Below are positions 1 to 10,600 of a stretch of DNA of 12,370 nucleotides, one piece after another. The stretch comes from Scenedesmus sp. ARA3 (taxonomy: Eukaryota; Chlorophyta; Chlorophyceae; Sphaeropleales; Scenedesmaceae), in assembly GCA_004335835.1 (NCBI GenBank), contig RWJK01000772.1, forward strand, positions 1-12,370. The letters are read 5' to 3'. The first letter of the stretch is position 1. Each line of letters opens with the position of its first letter. The notes beneath the pieces are model-generated. The model saw only the letters and a program-made list of their open reading frames with translations, was not told where the DNA came from and made no database searches. The position numbers and the translations under genes are program-made.

Positions 1-1464
1 CGAGGCGGCCAGGCTGGTCTGCAGCGCCGCCAGCGCCTCTGGCGGGAACTGGCAGGGGAACGCGGCCAGCGCCAGGCGCTGCAGCCTGCAGTTGACCTGC
101 ACCACGCAACAGCGCAGGGTGGCAGCAGGGGACGCACAAATCAGAGATGCAGCCACCATCAGCAACCTCCAGTTCTTTAAAATCCAGTTTCGTTCCGGTA
201 CAGCTGCCTCCCCAACAGTGCAGGGGTTCCACGCAGCAGTTGCTTGAGCACAGCTGATCCAGCAGCTGCATTAACACGACACCTGTCTGCAAGTAACTAG
301 GTGATGTGCTGTGGGTATGTGACGCCTGGAAGCCACCGACGTGCACAGCTGCTTGGCATCTACATGCAGCTGGCTGGGTGGCTGGCAGGCGCTGCACCAC
401 CCGCTCACATCATGACAGCAGTGGCCATGTCCTGCGCTGCTCCTTCTGCCCCCCAGCAGCCCCTCACCTGCATGGCGTCACTGAGGGCGCCCAGCACCTT
501 GCCCCACAGCTCCGGCAACCTTGCCAGGCTGGCGCCGCCCTGCCGCAGGATGGCGCTGTACTGGTCGCTGCTAAAGGCCAGGCGCAGCGCCCGCAGGTTG
601 TGGTGGCGCGACATGCTGCAGCAGAAGCAGGCCATGGCTGCGCACGTAGCGGCGGCCGCAGGGCCGTAGCTCTGGTAGGGCACTGCAGCAATAAGTGCAC
701 AGAGGGCACAGAAGCAGGTGAGCAAAGTTACATGGCATAATCAATGTGCTGGGTAAAGCTGTTGTGCAGCCAGCTAGGTAGTGCGGCGCTGTACCGGATA
801 TCCTTGACAGTTTCACCAAGCTCCACACAACCACCACATGTATGCAAACTCTCTGTGAACATGCCACCACACACCACCCTAGGAAAGCTGCCATGGTCAG
901 CACTGATGCCGCTCACCTGTCACTGCCAGTGCCGTCACGCTGTCAGGCAGCAGGTATGCAAGGCACGCAAGCTGCGCGGGCTCTGAGAGGGACAGCCGCA
1001 GCTCACACTCTGCCAGCTGTTGCTGGTCACTCTGCCGCTGCCGCTGCTGCTGCTGCTGCTGCTGCTGTAACTGTTGTGCAACGTCGGCTTGCAGCTGCTG
1101 CCACGCTGCTGCCAGTGCCTCACTACTGAACCGCTCTGCTGCCTTGTTATACACAGACCCCAACCCTACTTGCGTGGCCAGGTGCTTGCGCAGCTGCCGC
1201 TGCAGCTGCTGCAGCACGGTAGCTTGACTGTCATGCGGTGTTTCTGGCTGCCCTCTGCGTTCCCTGCTGCTGCTGGCTGGCGCTGCAAGCTGCTGGCGCT
1301 GCTGCGCTGCCAGCAGCACTACGTCCTTGCCACGGTAGGTGGCAGGTGCTGCCTCGTCAAAGTGCTCAAAGGCAGACACCACGGCATGCCCGGCCTCGCC
1401 AAACACACGCTGCGAGGCGGCATTGCGGCGGTGGCGTATGCCTGTTACATGGGCGGAGTCGAGC

Positions 1465-1552
<88 letters not shown>

Positions 1553-1959
1553 GTACAGCAGCAGGTACAGCAGTACAGCAACAAAACCATTGCTTACATT
1601 GATAGCAGGCGTTGACCATCAGCGCGGCAAGCAATTTTGAGTCCCAGGAGGTATAGCCAAGATGCACATGTGTAAAGCACTAGCCTGGAGCATGGCGAAG
1701 ACAGCATGCAGGCATGCATGCAAGCAAGTATGCATGCTGCTGCTGCCGCTGCTCCTGCTGTCATGTCACCTGTAGTGTGAGTGCGCCAGGACTGATCGCT
1801 GCCTGGCACATAGCAGCCACACAGCTGACAGCGCCGCATGCCGTTGCCAGGCCCAGCCCCAGGCCCAGCAGCAGCAGCAGCAGCGGCAGCGGTTGCCTCC
1901 AGTCTTGAGCCGTGGCCAGCACCAGATGTATGATTAACATGCTTTGGCTTGCCCTTCAT
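1..1959 (-). CDS. U1/matrin-like C2H2 zinc-finger protein, Gln-rich, spliced, 3' end off the window
   Basis: Four exons read on the minus strand: 1959-1770, 1441-917, 682-468 and 96-1, the last continuing past the left edge. All junctions are GT-AG and their phases agree (1, 1, 0). The ATG at 1959 is the first Met after an in-frame TAG four codons upstream. About 342 residues are visible. Residues 23-31 are poly-Ala. Residues 44-67 form a zinc finger, Cys44-x2-Cys47-x13-His61-x5-His67, followed by Arg-Arg; this spacing resembles the U1/matrin-type fingers of RNA- and dsRNA-binding proteins. The finger is completed only after intron 1 is removed, which supports the model. Residues 177-205 are Gln-rich, and the rest is mostly helical, Ala/Leu-rich sequence. 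Function is unknown; RNA or nucleic-acid binding is inference from the finger alone. Introns are 328, 234 and 371 nt; apart from the CAG repeat in intron 1 they hold nothing recognisable. The gene is divergent from the phosphatase gene. Confidence 0.8.
1044..1067 (-). repeat. (CTG)8 on + strand, poly-Gln tract in exon 2 of the zinc-finger gene
   Basis: Eight uninterrupted CTG units on the plus strand read as eight CAG (Gln) codons in exon 2 of the minus-strand gene. They lie inside a wider Gln/Arg-rich stretch, roughly residues 177-205. Confidence 0.85.
1466..1549 (+). repeat. Perfect (CAG)28 trinucleotide repeat, intronic
   Basis: Twenty-eight perfect CAG units, 84 bp, with imperfect CAG/TAC satellites up to about 1580. 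In the assembled minus-strand zinc-finger gene the repeat lies in intron 1, so the pre-mRNA carries (CUG)28 ending 24 nt before the 3' splice site at 1442/1441. All open frames reading through it (poly-Gln, poly-Ser, poly-Ala, poly-Cys) are low-complexity by-products. Confidence 0.95.
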
Positions 1960-2420
1960 TGTGTGGGCCTACTGGAGTAAACTTGCTGCTGGTTGCGTCG
2001 ACTGCTGGCGGTGCTTTTCGCACGGTGTAGGCGAAGGAAGCAAAAGCAGTCTACCACAAATACACAAAGATTGGAACTTGTTTTTTACAGCGTGGCTTTG
2101 TGAAATGCAAGAGAACCACAAGCAGGTTGACTAATTTGACAGTTGAGACACTATGTACACTTCTCAGCATTACCGCGCGCACGGCATCGTGTCGGTGAAT
2201 ATTCACTTTGTTTGTTGCCTTGAAAGTACTATCTTTCAGGGTAAAGGGCTTGCAGACGTTACATGAAAGAGCGCACTTTCACTCTCACCGCTGCAGCTTG
2301 CGATTGCTTTGTCTGCAAGATAAACAGCATTAAGTTCCTCGTGTTCGACTACTTTAACCCTGTTTTAAGACTCGAGCGAAGTAGTTTTACAAGCAGGGCT
2401 TTCCCGGCCCTCAGCCCACC
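1960..2420. promoter_or_regulatory. Divergent intergenic region, probable bidirectional promoter
   Basis: This 461-bp gap separates the ATG of the minus-strand zinc-finger gene (1959) from the ATG of the plus-strand phosphatase gene (2421). Its base composition is visibly less GC-rich and less CAG-rich than either flank, especially 2040-2400. No clear TATA box or named operator was found. It must hold both 5' UTRs and probably both core promoters; transcription start sites cannot be placed from sequence. Confidence 0.55.
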
Positions 2421-5400
2421 ATGCACAGCAGCAGCCTGCACCGCGGGCAAAAAGCAGTATGTTTGCACACGTCATTGACTGCATCACGGCTACCGAGCCG
2501 GTGCAGCTTGCTGGCTCCATCCAAGCAGCCCTCAGTCAGGGTCAGCAGCAGGACAACACCACGCAGCAGTAGCACCAGCAGTAGCAGCCACAGTGCCAGG
2601 CAGACGCTGGAACTGCACAGTCCGACTGAGCTGCTGCACCACCAGCGGCCGGGCAGCAGTGCTGGCGATGAGGTGCAGCAGCTGCAGCGCAGTGTGCATG
2701 ACCTATCGTCACTGGTACAGCAGCAGCAGCAAAGCCTGGCCCAACAGCAGGCAACCATTCAGCAGCTGCAGAGTACTGTGCAGCAGCTGACCCAGCAGCA
2801 GCAGGACCAGCAGCAGCAGCTGTCTGGTGGCTCACAGGGTGGCTGGTGGGACCCCAGCATACGGCCCTTTGACGCGCAGCGTGCTGCATACGGCGACAGG
2901 CGGCTACTGGGGCTGTTTGACGCGCAGTTCCACAGCACCAGCAGGTGGGCACGCCTGAGGTGCACAGCAGCACGGCACGGCTGTGACGGAAGGCAGCTGC
3001 TGATGTTGCTGATGCTGCAGCGCTATGTCAGGGGCCAGCAACAGGGGCCAGCAGTGTGGTTTTGATGTCAAGCAGCTGCGGTTTCATGTGCCAGCAGCAA
3101 GCTGTGGTGTGGCATGTAGTGCTACTTGTAGCTGTGGCAAGTGGCAGGTTATTGGCTGTAGCGGTTGTTTGCATGGCTGCATCAGGCTGCAGGCAGCTGC
3201 CAGCCGTCAGCCAGTTCAGCAGCTGTCACAGCACACCCATCTTGTGTTGCCTGCAGTACACAGTGCGGTGTCATAGCAGCGGTGAACAGCATGCAGGCGG
3301 CTGGGTGCGCAATGCACGACCATCGATGCGTATCTGGCAGCTGCACATATTGCAGGCACAGTGACAGTAATGTAAGCACTTGTGTCTCCACTCTGCCAAG
3401 CCAAGCGCGTCCCTGCTGCTGCTGTGCACCTGCAGGGGTGCCATTCCTGCAGATGTGCGCGTGCTGCCCGACCGCATCATCTTGGTGCGCCACGCCCAGT
3501 CTGAGGGCAATGTAGACTGCGACGCCTACACATATATCCCTGACCCGCAGGTGCCTCTGGTGAGTGACAAGCAAAGTGCAGCAGCTGCAGGCGTCAGGTG
3601 CTAGCACCAGCAGCAGCGCTGCTGCAGCGCCATGTGCATGGTCCCTTCAGCTGGCTTCGGCAGCGTTGGCAGTGTCACACAGCAGATTTGCAACTTTCCT
3701 GCCGTCAGCTTGCGCTTGATGGCCAGGCTTCCATGCAGATAATCAGCAGCTCAGCTCTGCGCGTTACTGCACTGGTAGGCAGCAGCTGCGTGATGGCACA
3801 TATGCCTGCTGCGCTTGCTGCTGGAACTTGTTGAGTACTATCTTCTCGCGCGCAACCCACTGTATGTTGTCCCCAGCCAATGTGTTGCTTTAACGCAGTA
3901 ATAACGGTGTGAACCTCTTGGCAGTGCATGTCATGTTGTCTGACTCTGTCACCCCCTTGCCGTTGGTGCACCGCGCGCAGACTGCCCTGGGCTGCCGCCA
4001 GGCGCAGGAGGCTGGGCAGGCCATCCGGCGGCACATGGAGGCGGCCAAGGGCACCAACTACAAGCTGTTCTTCTACAGCTCGCCCTACAAGCGCAGCATA
4101 CAGACCTGCATGGGCATCCGGTGAGGGCTGCGTGAATGTTGAATGCGGAGGCCAGTTGAGGTTGGGCTGTGTCGGTTGTGAAGTTGTGTGTGTTTTACAA
4201 GAATCCTGCCATGGGCTTTTGTGTCTCCTGCCAGAATTGAAGCAATCGAGTGTGTGTTTGTAAGCTGCAAGGTTGCTTTGCAAGCTCCACTTTGAGTGTG
4301 TACTCTATGCAAGTTTAACCTGCTGATAACCCTGCTGTTATTCTTGTACTGCTGCTCATGCCAGGGATGCCTTTGCCAGCTCACAGGTGGCGGGCGTGCA
4401 GGAGGAGGTGCAGCTGCGCGAGCAGGACTTTGGCAACTTCCAGGACACAGAGGGCAAGCAGCGCGAGAAGGCGGAGCGCCTGCGCTACGGCCGCTTCTTC
4501 TACAGGTGCGGCGGCCAGGCTCGTAGCATGATGGGGCCTTGAGTTGAGCGGCGCGATTTGTTGATGTCGCAGGGCAGGAGTGTATGCAGCGTCACACGGC
4601 ACCATTCTTGCTTGCACGCTGAAGTTTCCTGCCCGTGGCGTCCCACCACGTGCTGCAAACTTCTGCGTGCCGCAGGTTCCCTAACGGCGAGTCAGGCGCG
4701 GACGTGTACGACCGCATCACCGTGTTCACCGACCACCTCATCCGCGACATCAACGCGGGCCGCTTTGCCAACAGCACCAGCCTGGTGCTGGTCACGCATG
4801 GGCTGGCGCTGCGCATCTTCCTCATGAGATGGTGAGGTGATGCAGTTACATGGCACCGTGTGCTGCAGTGGTGCAAGTGCTGCGTTTGGGTGACGGTCTT
4901 GTTTGTTGGCATTGTGTGCAAGCATGCATGGCACCCAGCAGCAGTGCTCAGCCTGTCCAACCACGAGAAGCTGAAATGCTGCCTGCCGCGTAAGCAATAG
5001 CACATGGTATTCTCTGTCTGCCAGCTACCTGCTTCGAAAAGTCTGATGCTGCTCACGATCGCCTGTTGCTGTTTCTGCTGCGTGCTCTCCTTGCTTTGAT
5101 GCTGCAGGTTCCATTGGTCGGTGGACCAGGTGAGGCAGACCTGTGGGGCGAGTAGCTGTCAGCTTGCTGCAGCTACAACTCACACCACAGATGATGCAGC
5201 GCAACTTTGGGGGCAGGATCTTGCATTCACTTGCAGGATCAGTTCGCTGTGTTGTTGCTAAGCGTCACTTTGGCCAGTACACTGTCATGGACTGCGCGCA
5301 AAACTGTGGTGTAGTATCACAAAAGTCTCTGTAGCAGATCTTGAAACCGGTGGTGGTTGTGGTTGTGATGGTGGTGCTGCTGCTGCTGCCTCTGCCTCTT

Positions 5401-5762
5401 GGTTATTCTTCATGATTGCCTCACTGCGCTTTACCTTGCATGCGTGCACCTGACTTGTGCGCACCACACACACCCTCCTGGCTGCTCGCCCGCAGTTCAT
5501 GAGCGTGTACAACCCGCCCAACGCTGTGCCGCTGGTGCTGGAGAAGGTGGGGCCACACGCCGGCGACTGCACCTGGATGCACACCAAGTCCTTCTACAGG
5601 CTGTGCCCCGACAGCATGGCCGTGCTCAAGGGCTGCACGCCAGACATGTGCGCCACGCACTCGCTGCCGCCTGGCGCCCGCAGCATGGACGAGCTGGCGT
5701 GCCTGGAGGCGCATGGCAAGTCTGCGGAGGAGCAGTGGGCTGAGCTGGGCGGGGGCTGGTGA
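2421..5762 (+). CDS. Histidine phosphatase, phosphoglycerate-mutase-like AT74 type, with Gln-rich coiled-coil N-terminus
   Basis: Seven exons: 2421-2944, 3436-3559, 3981-4120, 4365-4505, 4676-4831, 5108-5129 and 5496-5762. All introns are GT-AG with agreeing phases, giving 457 residues and a TGA stop. The ATG at 2421 sits in a good context (CCACCATG). Residues 1-60 are rich in Ser, Arg and Thr with almost no acidic residues, like a plastid or mitochondrial transit peptide. Residues 83-134 are a Gln-rich predicted coiled coil. The catalytic domain starts near residue 187: LVRHAQSEGN holds the nucleophile His194, followed by SSPYKR (phosphate-binding Arg254), REQDFGNFQ (likely acid Glu282), FPNGES (311-316), VTHG (second His351) and the W-F-x-W-S-V stretch. 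These blocks match the Arabidopsis AT74 branch of the family. The usual RHG is RHA here. The physiological substrate of this branch is not known to me, so phosphatase activity is inferred. Introns of 491, 421, 244, 170, 276 and 366 nt show no other genes. Confidence 0.93.
2869..2928 (+). repeat. Short internal direct duplication in phosphatase exon 1
   Basis: The 12-base string TTTGACGCGCAG occurs twice, about 48 bp apart, encoding FDAQ at residues 150-153 and again at 166-169. It lies in the linker between the coiled coil and the catalytic domain. Confidence 0.6.
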
Positions 5763-6515
5763 GGCACACATGTGCGTACACGCTCAACTCACATATCTTG
5801 CTGTTGGTGCTGTTGGTGCTTTTGAGCAAGCGCCGACAGTGTTGCACTGCAGGCGGTGTTATGTGTCGGCGGACTGATATTGGATGTTGGTTGGCAGTCG
5901 GCAGTCGCTGAATGCAATGCATTGATTTGCCGTGGCAAATATGGGTTATGTCCAGGATCATTATTGTTATAGTTTGCGAGGTTCGCTTGTTGTCGTGTGG
6001 CTCACTGATGGTGGTGAGTGCTGGATGGAAAGAAGCGAGTCACTTTGTATGTTGTGTCACTTCATTGGTGTACAACAACTACAAATTGCTTAATATAACA
6101 TCAGACAACATTCTGGCTTGGTTTTAAAAGCTTTTATGCTGCCGATGGCTGGGCTGGCAAACCAACAACGTTTGCAGGAGCATTGAATGGCAACCTGTGG
6201 CACTGGTTGATGCATCTGAACCGAGCCGGTGGGGTTCTGACCACCATCAGCAAGCAGGTGGCACATCGTGGGCTGCTAGTGCTGTCGAAGCATCTGCTTG
6301 CGGCATCATGACTGAGTTCACATTGCACTGTATTCGGTGTGAGCTACCATGTTTGGTTTCACTAGAGTCCTCAGACTAGGCGGTGTGCTGACATTATGGC
6401 AGTACATCGCTGCCAGCTTTGAGCAAGCAACTGCTGCAGTGCGCTCGCTCTGTAGCTGCACAACAATAGGAGTACAAGGGAGGAACCTACTTGGTTGATT
6501 GCTGGGATACTGTCA

Positions 6516-6520
6516 TTACA
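6516..6520 (-). promoter_or_regulatory. Putative TGTAA polyadenylation signal, minus-strand gene
   Basis: TTACA on the plus strand is TGTAA on the minus strand. It is the first such signal downstream of the proposed stop at 6946, giving a 3' UTR of about 430 nt. Green-algal transcripts are usually cleaved some 10-20 nt after this pentamer. A five-base motif can occur by chance. Confidence 0.4.
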
Positions 6521-6673
6521 CAGAACACACATGCATGGCTGCTTTGTCTGCACAGCATGGCTACAAACCATCGTCTGGTGCTGTGTTATGTGTCTTGGGC
6601 ATCTGCGCTACTGCACATGATCCTGCTGGCTTATGCGTGGAACTGATGCTGGCCTCTGGTGCTGCCTAACCCT

Positions 6674-6678
6674 TGTAA
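6674..6678 (+). promoter_or_regulatory. Putative TGTAA polyadenylation signal, phosphatase gene
   Basis: This is the first TGTAA on the plus strand after the phosphatase stop codon at 5762, giving a 3' UTR of about 920 nt, which is long but possible in green algae. It lies beyond the opposing minus-strand signal, so the two transcripts would overlap. Confidence 0.4.
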
Positions 6679-6945
6679 CTCTTTGAATGTGACTTGCTGC
6701 AGCGTGCTGCATGTTGGTGGTGCGAGCTGTGCGTGCTGTGACAACACAGTTTGGCAGTGTGCGATGTGCAATGCACATCCGAAGTAGTTGTGACACTGTG
6801 ATGCCCATGAAAAAACCTGCAATCTTGCTACATGGGCAACATAAACATACGCCTGGGGGGCAGTTGACCAACACTAGCGCCTGCACCGCTGATATGAAAC
6901 ACACATTTGCCACCAGCACTTGCAAGGCCAATGCACCCGCCATTC

Positions 6946-7612
6946 CTACGACGTCAACACGGCGCTGCCAGCATGCAGGGCTCCAAGCACAACCTTGCAA
7001 TGACTGCCAGCAGAAGCCCAGCTAAAACCTCTGACGAGCCGGTGACGTGCAGCACTTGTAGCCGCTTGTCGCCAAAAGGCATGTGACCAGCATGTCACCA
7101 GCATGCTGAAAACTGCCATGTGACTTGGCGCAGCCTGTGCAGCAGGGTCCGCAGGGACAAGCCGCCTAGCCAGCTGCAGGCTCCGCCTCGTCAGCGGCAG
7201 CCGCGCTGCTGCTGCCTTCCACCTGCATGTGCAGTTTGCAGCAGCGTATAAGTGTCCGGCTCCCTCAGCAATCTGACATGCCATCCGCAGCAAGCGCATC
7301 GGCGTTCTGTTGCACATGCAGTCCGGCCAAGCTCAAAAACCAATACATGTGCATCAGCACTGCTATTCAAATTCATTTCCATCAGGTTTTGTGCTTCTGC
7401 TGCTGCTGCTGCTGCCTGCGCTATTGCGGTCATTACTGTGTCACCTGCGGAACCGCTGACGCAGTGACTGCTGCTCCCTACTGGCCAGCTGGCCCAGGTG
7501 CGCCACTCTGGCTGATGACAGGCTGCAAGAGACACAGCGCAACATACAAGCAAAAAGTCAGAACATACACACAAACATGCACATCACCAGCACACCAGCT
7601 CAGCTGTTAAGC

Positions 7613-7645
<33 letters not shown>

Positions 7646-10600
7646 AGCATATGATAAGCACAACAGAACTTGATATGTCATCTCTGATGCCAAGGTTGAA
7701 CATCTCACCTGCAGCGGCATGCCCTCGGCTGTCTCTGCCTCTGCCAATTGGGGTTCATTGCCGCCAGCTGCCTGCGCACACACCCACCGTTCAGGTTGAA
7801 AAGAACATGGAAGAAAGTAGGCAGAAGCAGTGCCTCCGGTGCCAGGGGACCTAAAGGCAAGTGCTGATGCACGTAGTTTTCTGCAGTAACACAGCTGCAG
7901 CCTGACGAGCATCCACTGGCATGGCATCATAGGTGCTTGTTTTCAGCAACAAATTGTGGTGCCGATTCTTGTGTGTCACCAAGCAACAGCCAAAGCACGC
8001 CCCTTACAACCCAGGTCGACACATGGTGGAGAGCTGCAGCCATGTCATGTAGCATACCGACCTGTGGCTGAGCTTGGGGAGCGCAAGCACAGTTGGTGCA
8101 TAAACAACTAAACAGTTCACGTTGCCACCGTGCCTTTGTGTTGTACATGGCGGAGACAAAGGCAGTTTAGTGTTTACAACAACTCGGCTGTCACAACGTC
8201 AACTTTGGGCCGCACCTGTGCGATGCCCCCATCCAGGTTGCCCTCGCAGCATCCAGCGGCACCTCCTTCCCCAGGTCTCTCCAGTCAAATGGCAGCTGAA
8301 TGCCCGGACTCGGCTGCAAATCAATGCGCAATCAAAACAGGCAGACGCAGTAGGAGCAACAAAACAACGCTTTGCTTGCCACCGGGGATGTGTCTGCTGC
8401 AATGTCGCCAATACAATCGTGCCACGCAAGGAAATCGCAACTAGACATGACAGAGGTAGTTCATGCCGAGCAACACAGCCCGTGCAGTAGTTTCGGCATA
8501 TCAGCTGGTACTAGCTGAGATCATGCTTTGAGTGCCTACAACGCTGCTGCTGCATATGCGTGACATGGACAACACCGCCCCGCTTGGCATTGCCGACTTG
8601 GAGGCTGCGGCATGTGGACTGTCAATTGGTGCGCTGTGTACCCCGCCTTTAACATAATCCCTCCCCTTCCACCCCTCACCGAGAGTGGTACGATGAACAC
8701 AGGGCTCACGTCCCCTTCCATGACAGCAACAGTGCCCCATCGCGGTCTGATGCCGGGGTTTGTCTGCGCAGATTGAATCCGATGCCATACAAAATGTCTG
8801 ATACAACAAACACATGATTCAGGTGTAGCGTCTGCTGTAGCAGTTCTGGCGGCAGTTTGCGCATGTTCCCTGCCATTGCAACGTGCCACAACTCGTACAT
8901 GGATACTACTGCCTAGGCACCAGAGAATGGGCAGCGCGAGCATGCAAGGCAGCCGGCGCTGCTGCTACTGATGTTCAGCACGCTTGTTATGCATGTAAAG
9001 CGCTTTGCCTAAACAACACATCATTCACCTGCTGCACTGGCACACCCTGGGCTGCTGCCACCTCTGACACGGCAACGCTGCTGATGTTGCCAGAGACCTG
9101 CACACAATAAGGCATGATCGGCGTGACAGGTTCAGACTGGTGTGGCTGAGCATTGCAGGCACGTTGTGGAAAATCCTGCTTTGCCTTTAGCCTTCATGCC
9201 AACAAGCTGCATGTCGTGCGCGGTGTGCATGTTGCACCCCAGGCGATGTTTCAACTGCTGCGGCCTCACCTCCTCCTCCTCTAGTGCCCGCGTCAGCTCC
9301 AACTGCGTGATGCCACGCGCACAAACCAGCGCAAACTCGACATAGGCGTTGTATGCCATGGCTGCGTCATGCAAGCACGAGCCTGCTGCCACTTCATCCA
9401 GCAGCCTGCATGCTTCGTCTGATGGCTCTTCTGCTTGCAGCAGCGGGCTGCGTGCTACTGATCTCCAGGGGCTGCCTGGGGCGTCATACTCAAGCGTCAG
9501 AATGCGTGAGCCTGCTGCACGGGCCGGGGTTGTGGCCAATGGCGATGCTGTCCCTGCTGCGCTCGTTACTGGTGAGCGCGGGCTGGATGGCGGCTGCTCA
9601 GTGGGCTTTACTACACCGCCTGTGTTGTGCTGGCGCGCTGACACACCGCTAGTGTCGTGGCACCCCTGTACGGCACAGAGTGTCAATAGTTTTGCTAGCG
9701 AGTTGTGTCAGATACAACTGGTCCTCAGCTGGGATGCATGCGATGTGGCCGACACGGCACGCCCGCTGATACCACACATCTCAGCAGTTCAATGGCAAGC
9801 CAACTGTGAAAAGCGTTGCCATAGCAGACAACAAAACAAACCCCAGGCACACAGCGACAAACACAAATATACTTGCAGCGCAATTACTGCATGCCAACAC
9901 AGTCACCTGCAAGCCATGGGAGGCATGCACGCATCAAGCGCAACACAACACATCTTAGTTTGCCTCATGCACGCACACACGTGCGCATGCACACCAGCAT
10001 CACAATGTCAGAACATTTCAAGCGCGTCATCCCACCAAGCAGTCGACTGCACGGTGTAGGTTGCATACTTCACTGCCACCAGAGAAGAAGGACCAACCTG
10101 CCTCCACCAACAGAAGACGCCATGCAACGTATTCAGCATGGTCACAGCATACACTTGATTGTGACCTGCAAAGCCGTCAAACATGAGCACACTCCAGAGT
10201 CATAGCATCACAGCGATGCACGGTATCCGCAGCACCATCTGAGCACGGTGGCAAGATGGCGGACACCTCAGCACCGCAAATTATATGCCACAGACGGGCA
10301 CATTGTACGCCACAGACGCAGATAAAGCATGCTGCGTCCGCCAACAAAGCACACCAGCCAGAACAGAAAACCATACATCACACGGTCAGCTCACCTTGAG
10401 TGAGATGCTGCTGCTGCTGCTGCGCCAAAGGTGGAGACGCTCTTGCATGAGCCGCCGCAGCAGCGGCTGAACAGCTATGTAGCCGCCATGGTACTCCAGC
10501 AGCTCAGCATGCGTGAGCACCTCTGCCAGCACACTTTCCAGTAATTTGGAGAGCTCGTACATGTACAGCACCTCCGCCTTCACTCCTGGCGAGCTATCTG

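Larger units (their letters stand above)
5763..6945. other. Convergent 3' intergenic region (both 3' UTRs)
   Basis: These 1183 bases separate the TGA of the plus-strand phosphatase gene from the TAG assigned to the minus-strand gene. I see no protein-like frame, RNA gene or mobile element in it. It is less GC-rich than the coding parts, with an A/T-rich patch near 6060-6140. It contains one plus-strand TGTAA (6674) and one minus-strand TGTAA (6516), so most or all of it is probably transcribed as 3' UTR. Confidence 0.6.

Noticed and set aside
1238..1640. Open frames encoding long poly-Gln, poly-Ser, poly-Ala or poly-Cys across the CAG repeat
   Set aside because: They exist only because CAG/CTG repeats lack stops in all frames. 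The repeat falls inside an intron defined by a phase-matched zinc finger.
1704..1740. GCATGC-rich palindromic stretch as a regulatory site
   Set aside because: It lies inside intron 1 of the zinc-finger gene and is simple-sequence-like, with no further support.
2411..2973. Minus-strand frames rich in Cys, Leu and Ala opposite phosphatase exon 1
   Set aside because: They mirror the CAG-rich coding strand and have no protein-like composition or supported splice sites.
3453..3559. Alternative acceptor at 3452 for phosphatase exon 2
   Set aside because: It leaves the wrong phase for exon 1, whereas the acceptor at 3435 joins exactly in frame.
3182..3607. Minus-strand 141-codon frame over phosphatase intron 1 and exon 2
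   Set aside because: It overlaps an exon with clear catalytic motifs on the other strand and has no recognisable features of its own.
7075..7130. Short direct and inverted copies of CCAGCATG/CATGTGAC as a hairpin terminator or mobile-element end
   Set aside because: Copies are short and fall within the proposed terminal exon; no target duplication or transposase frame is present.
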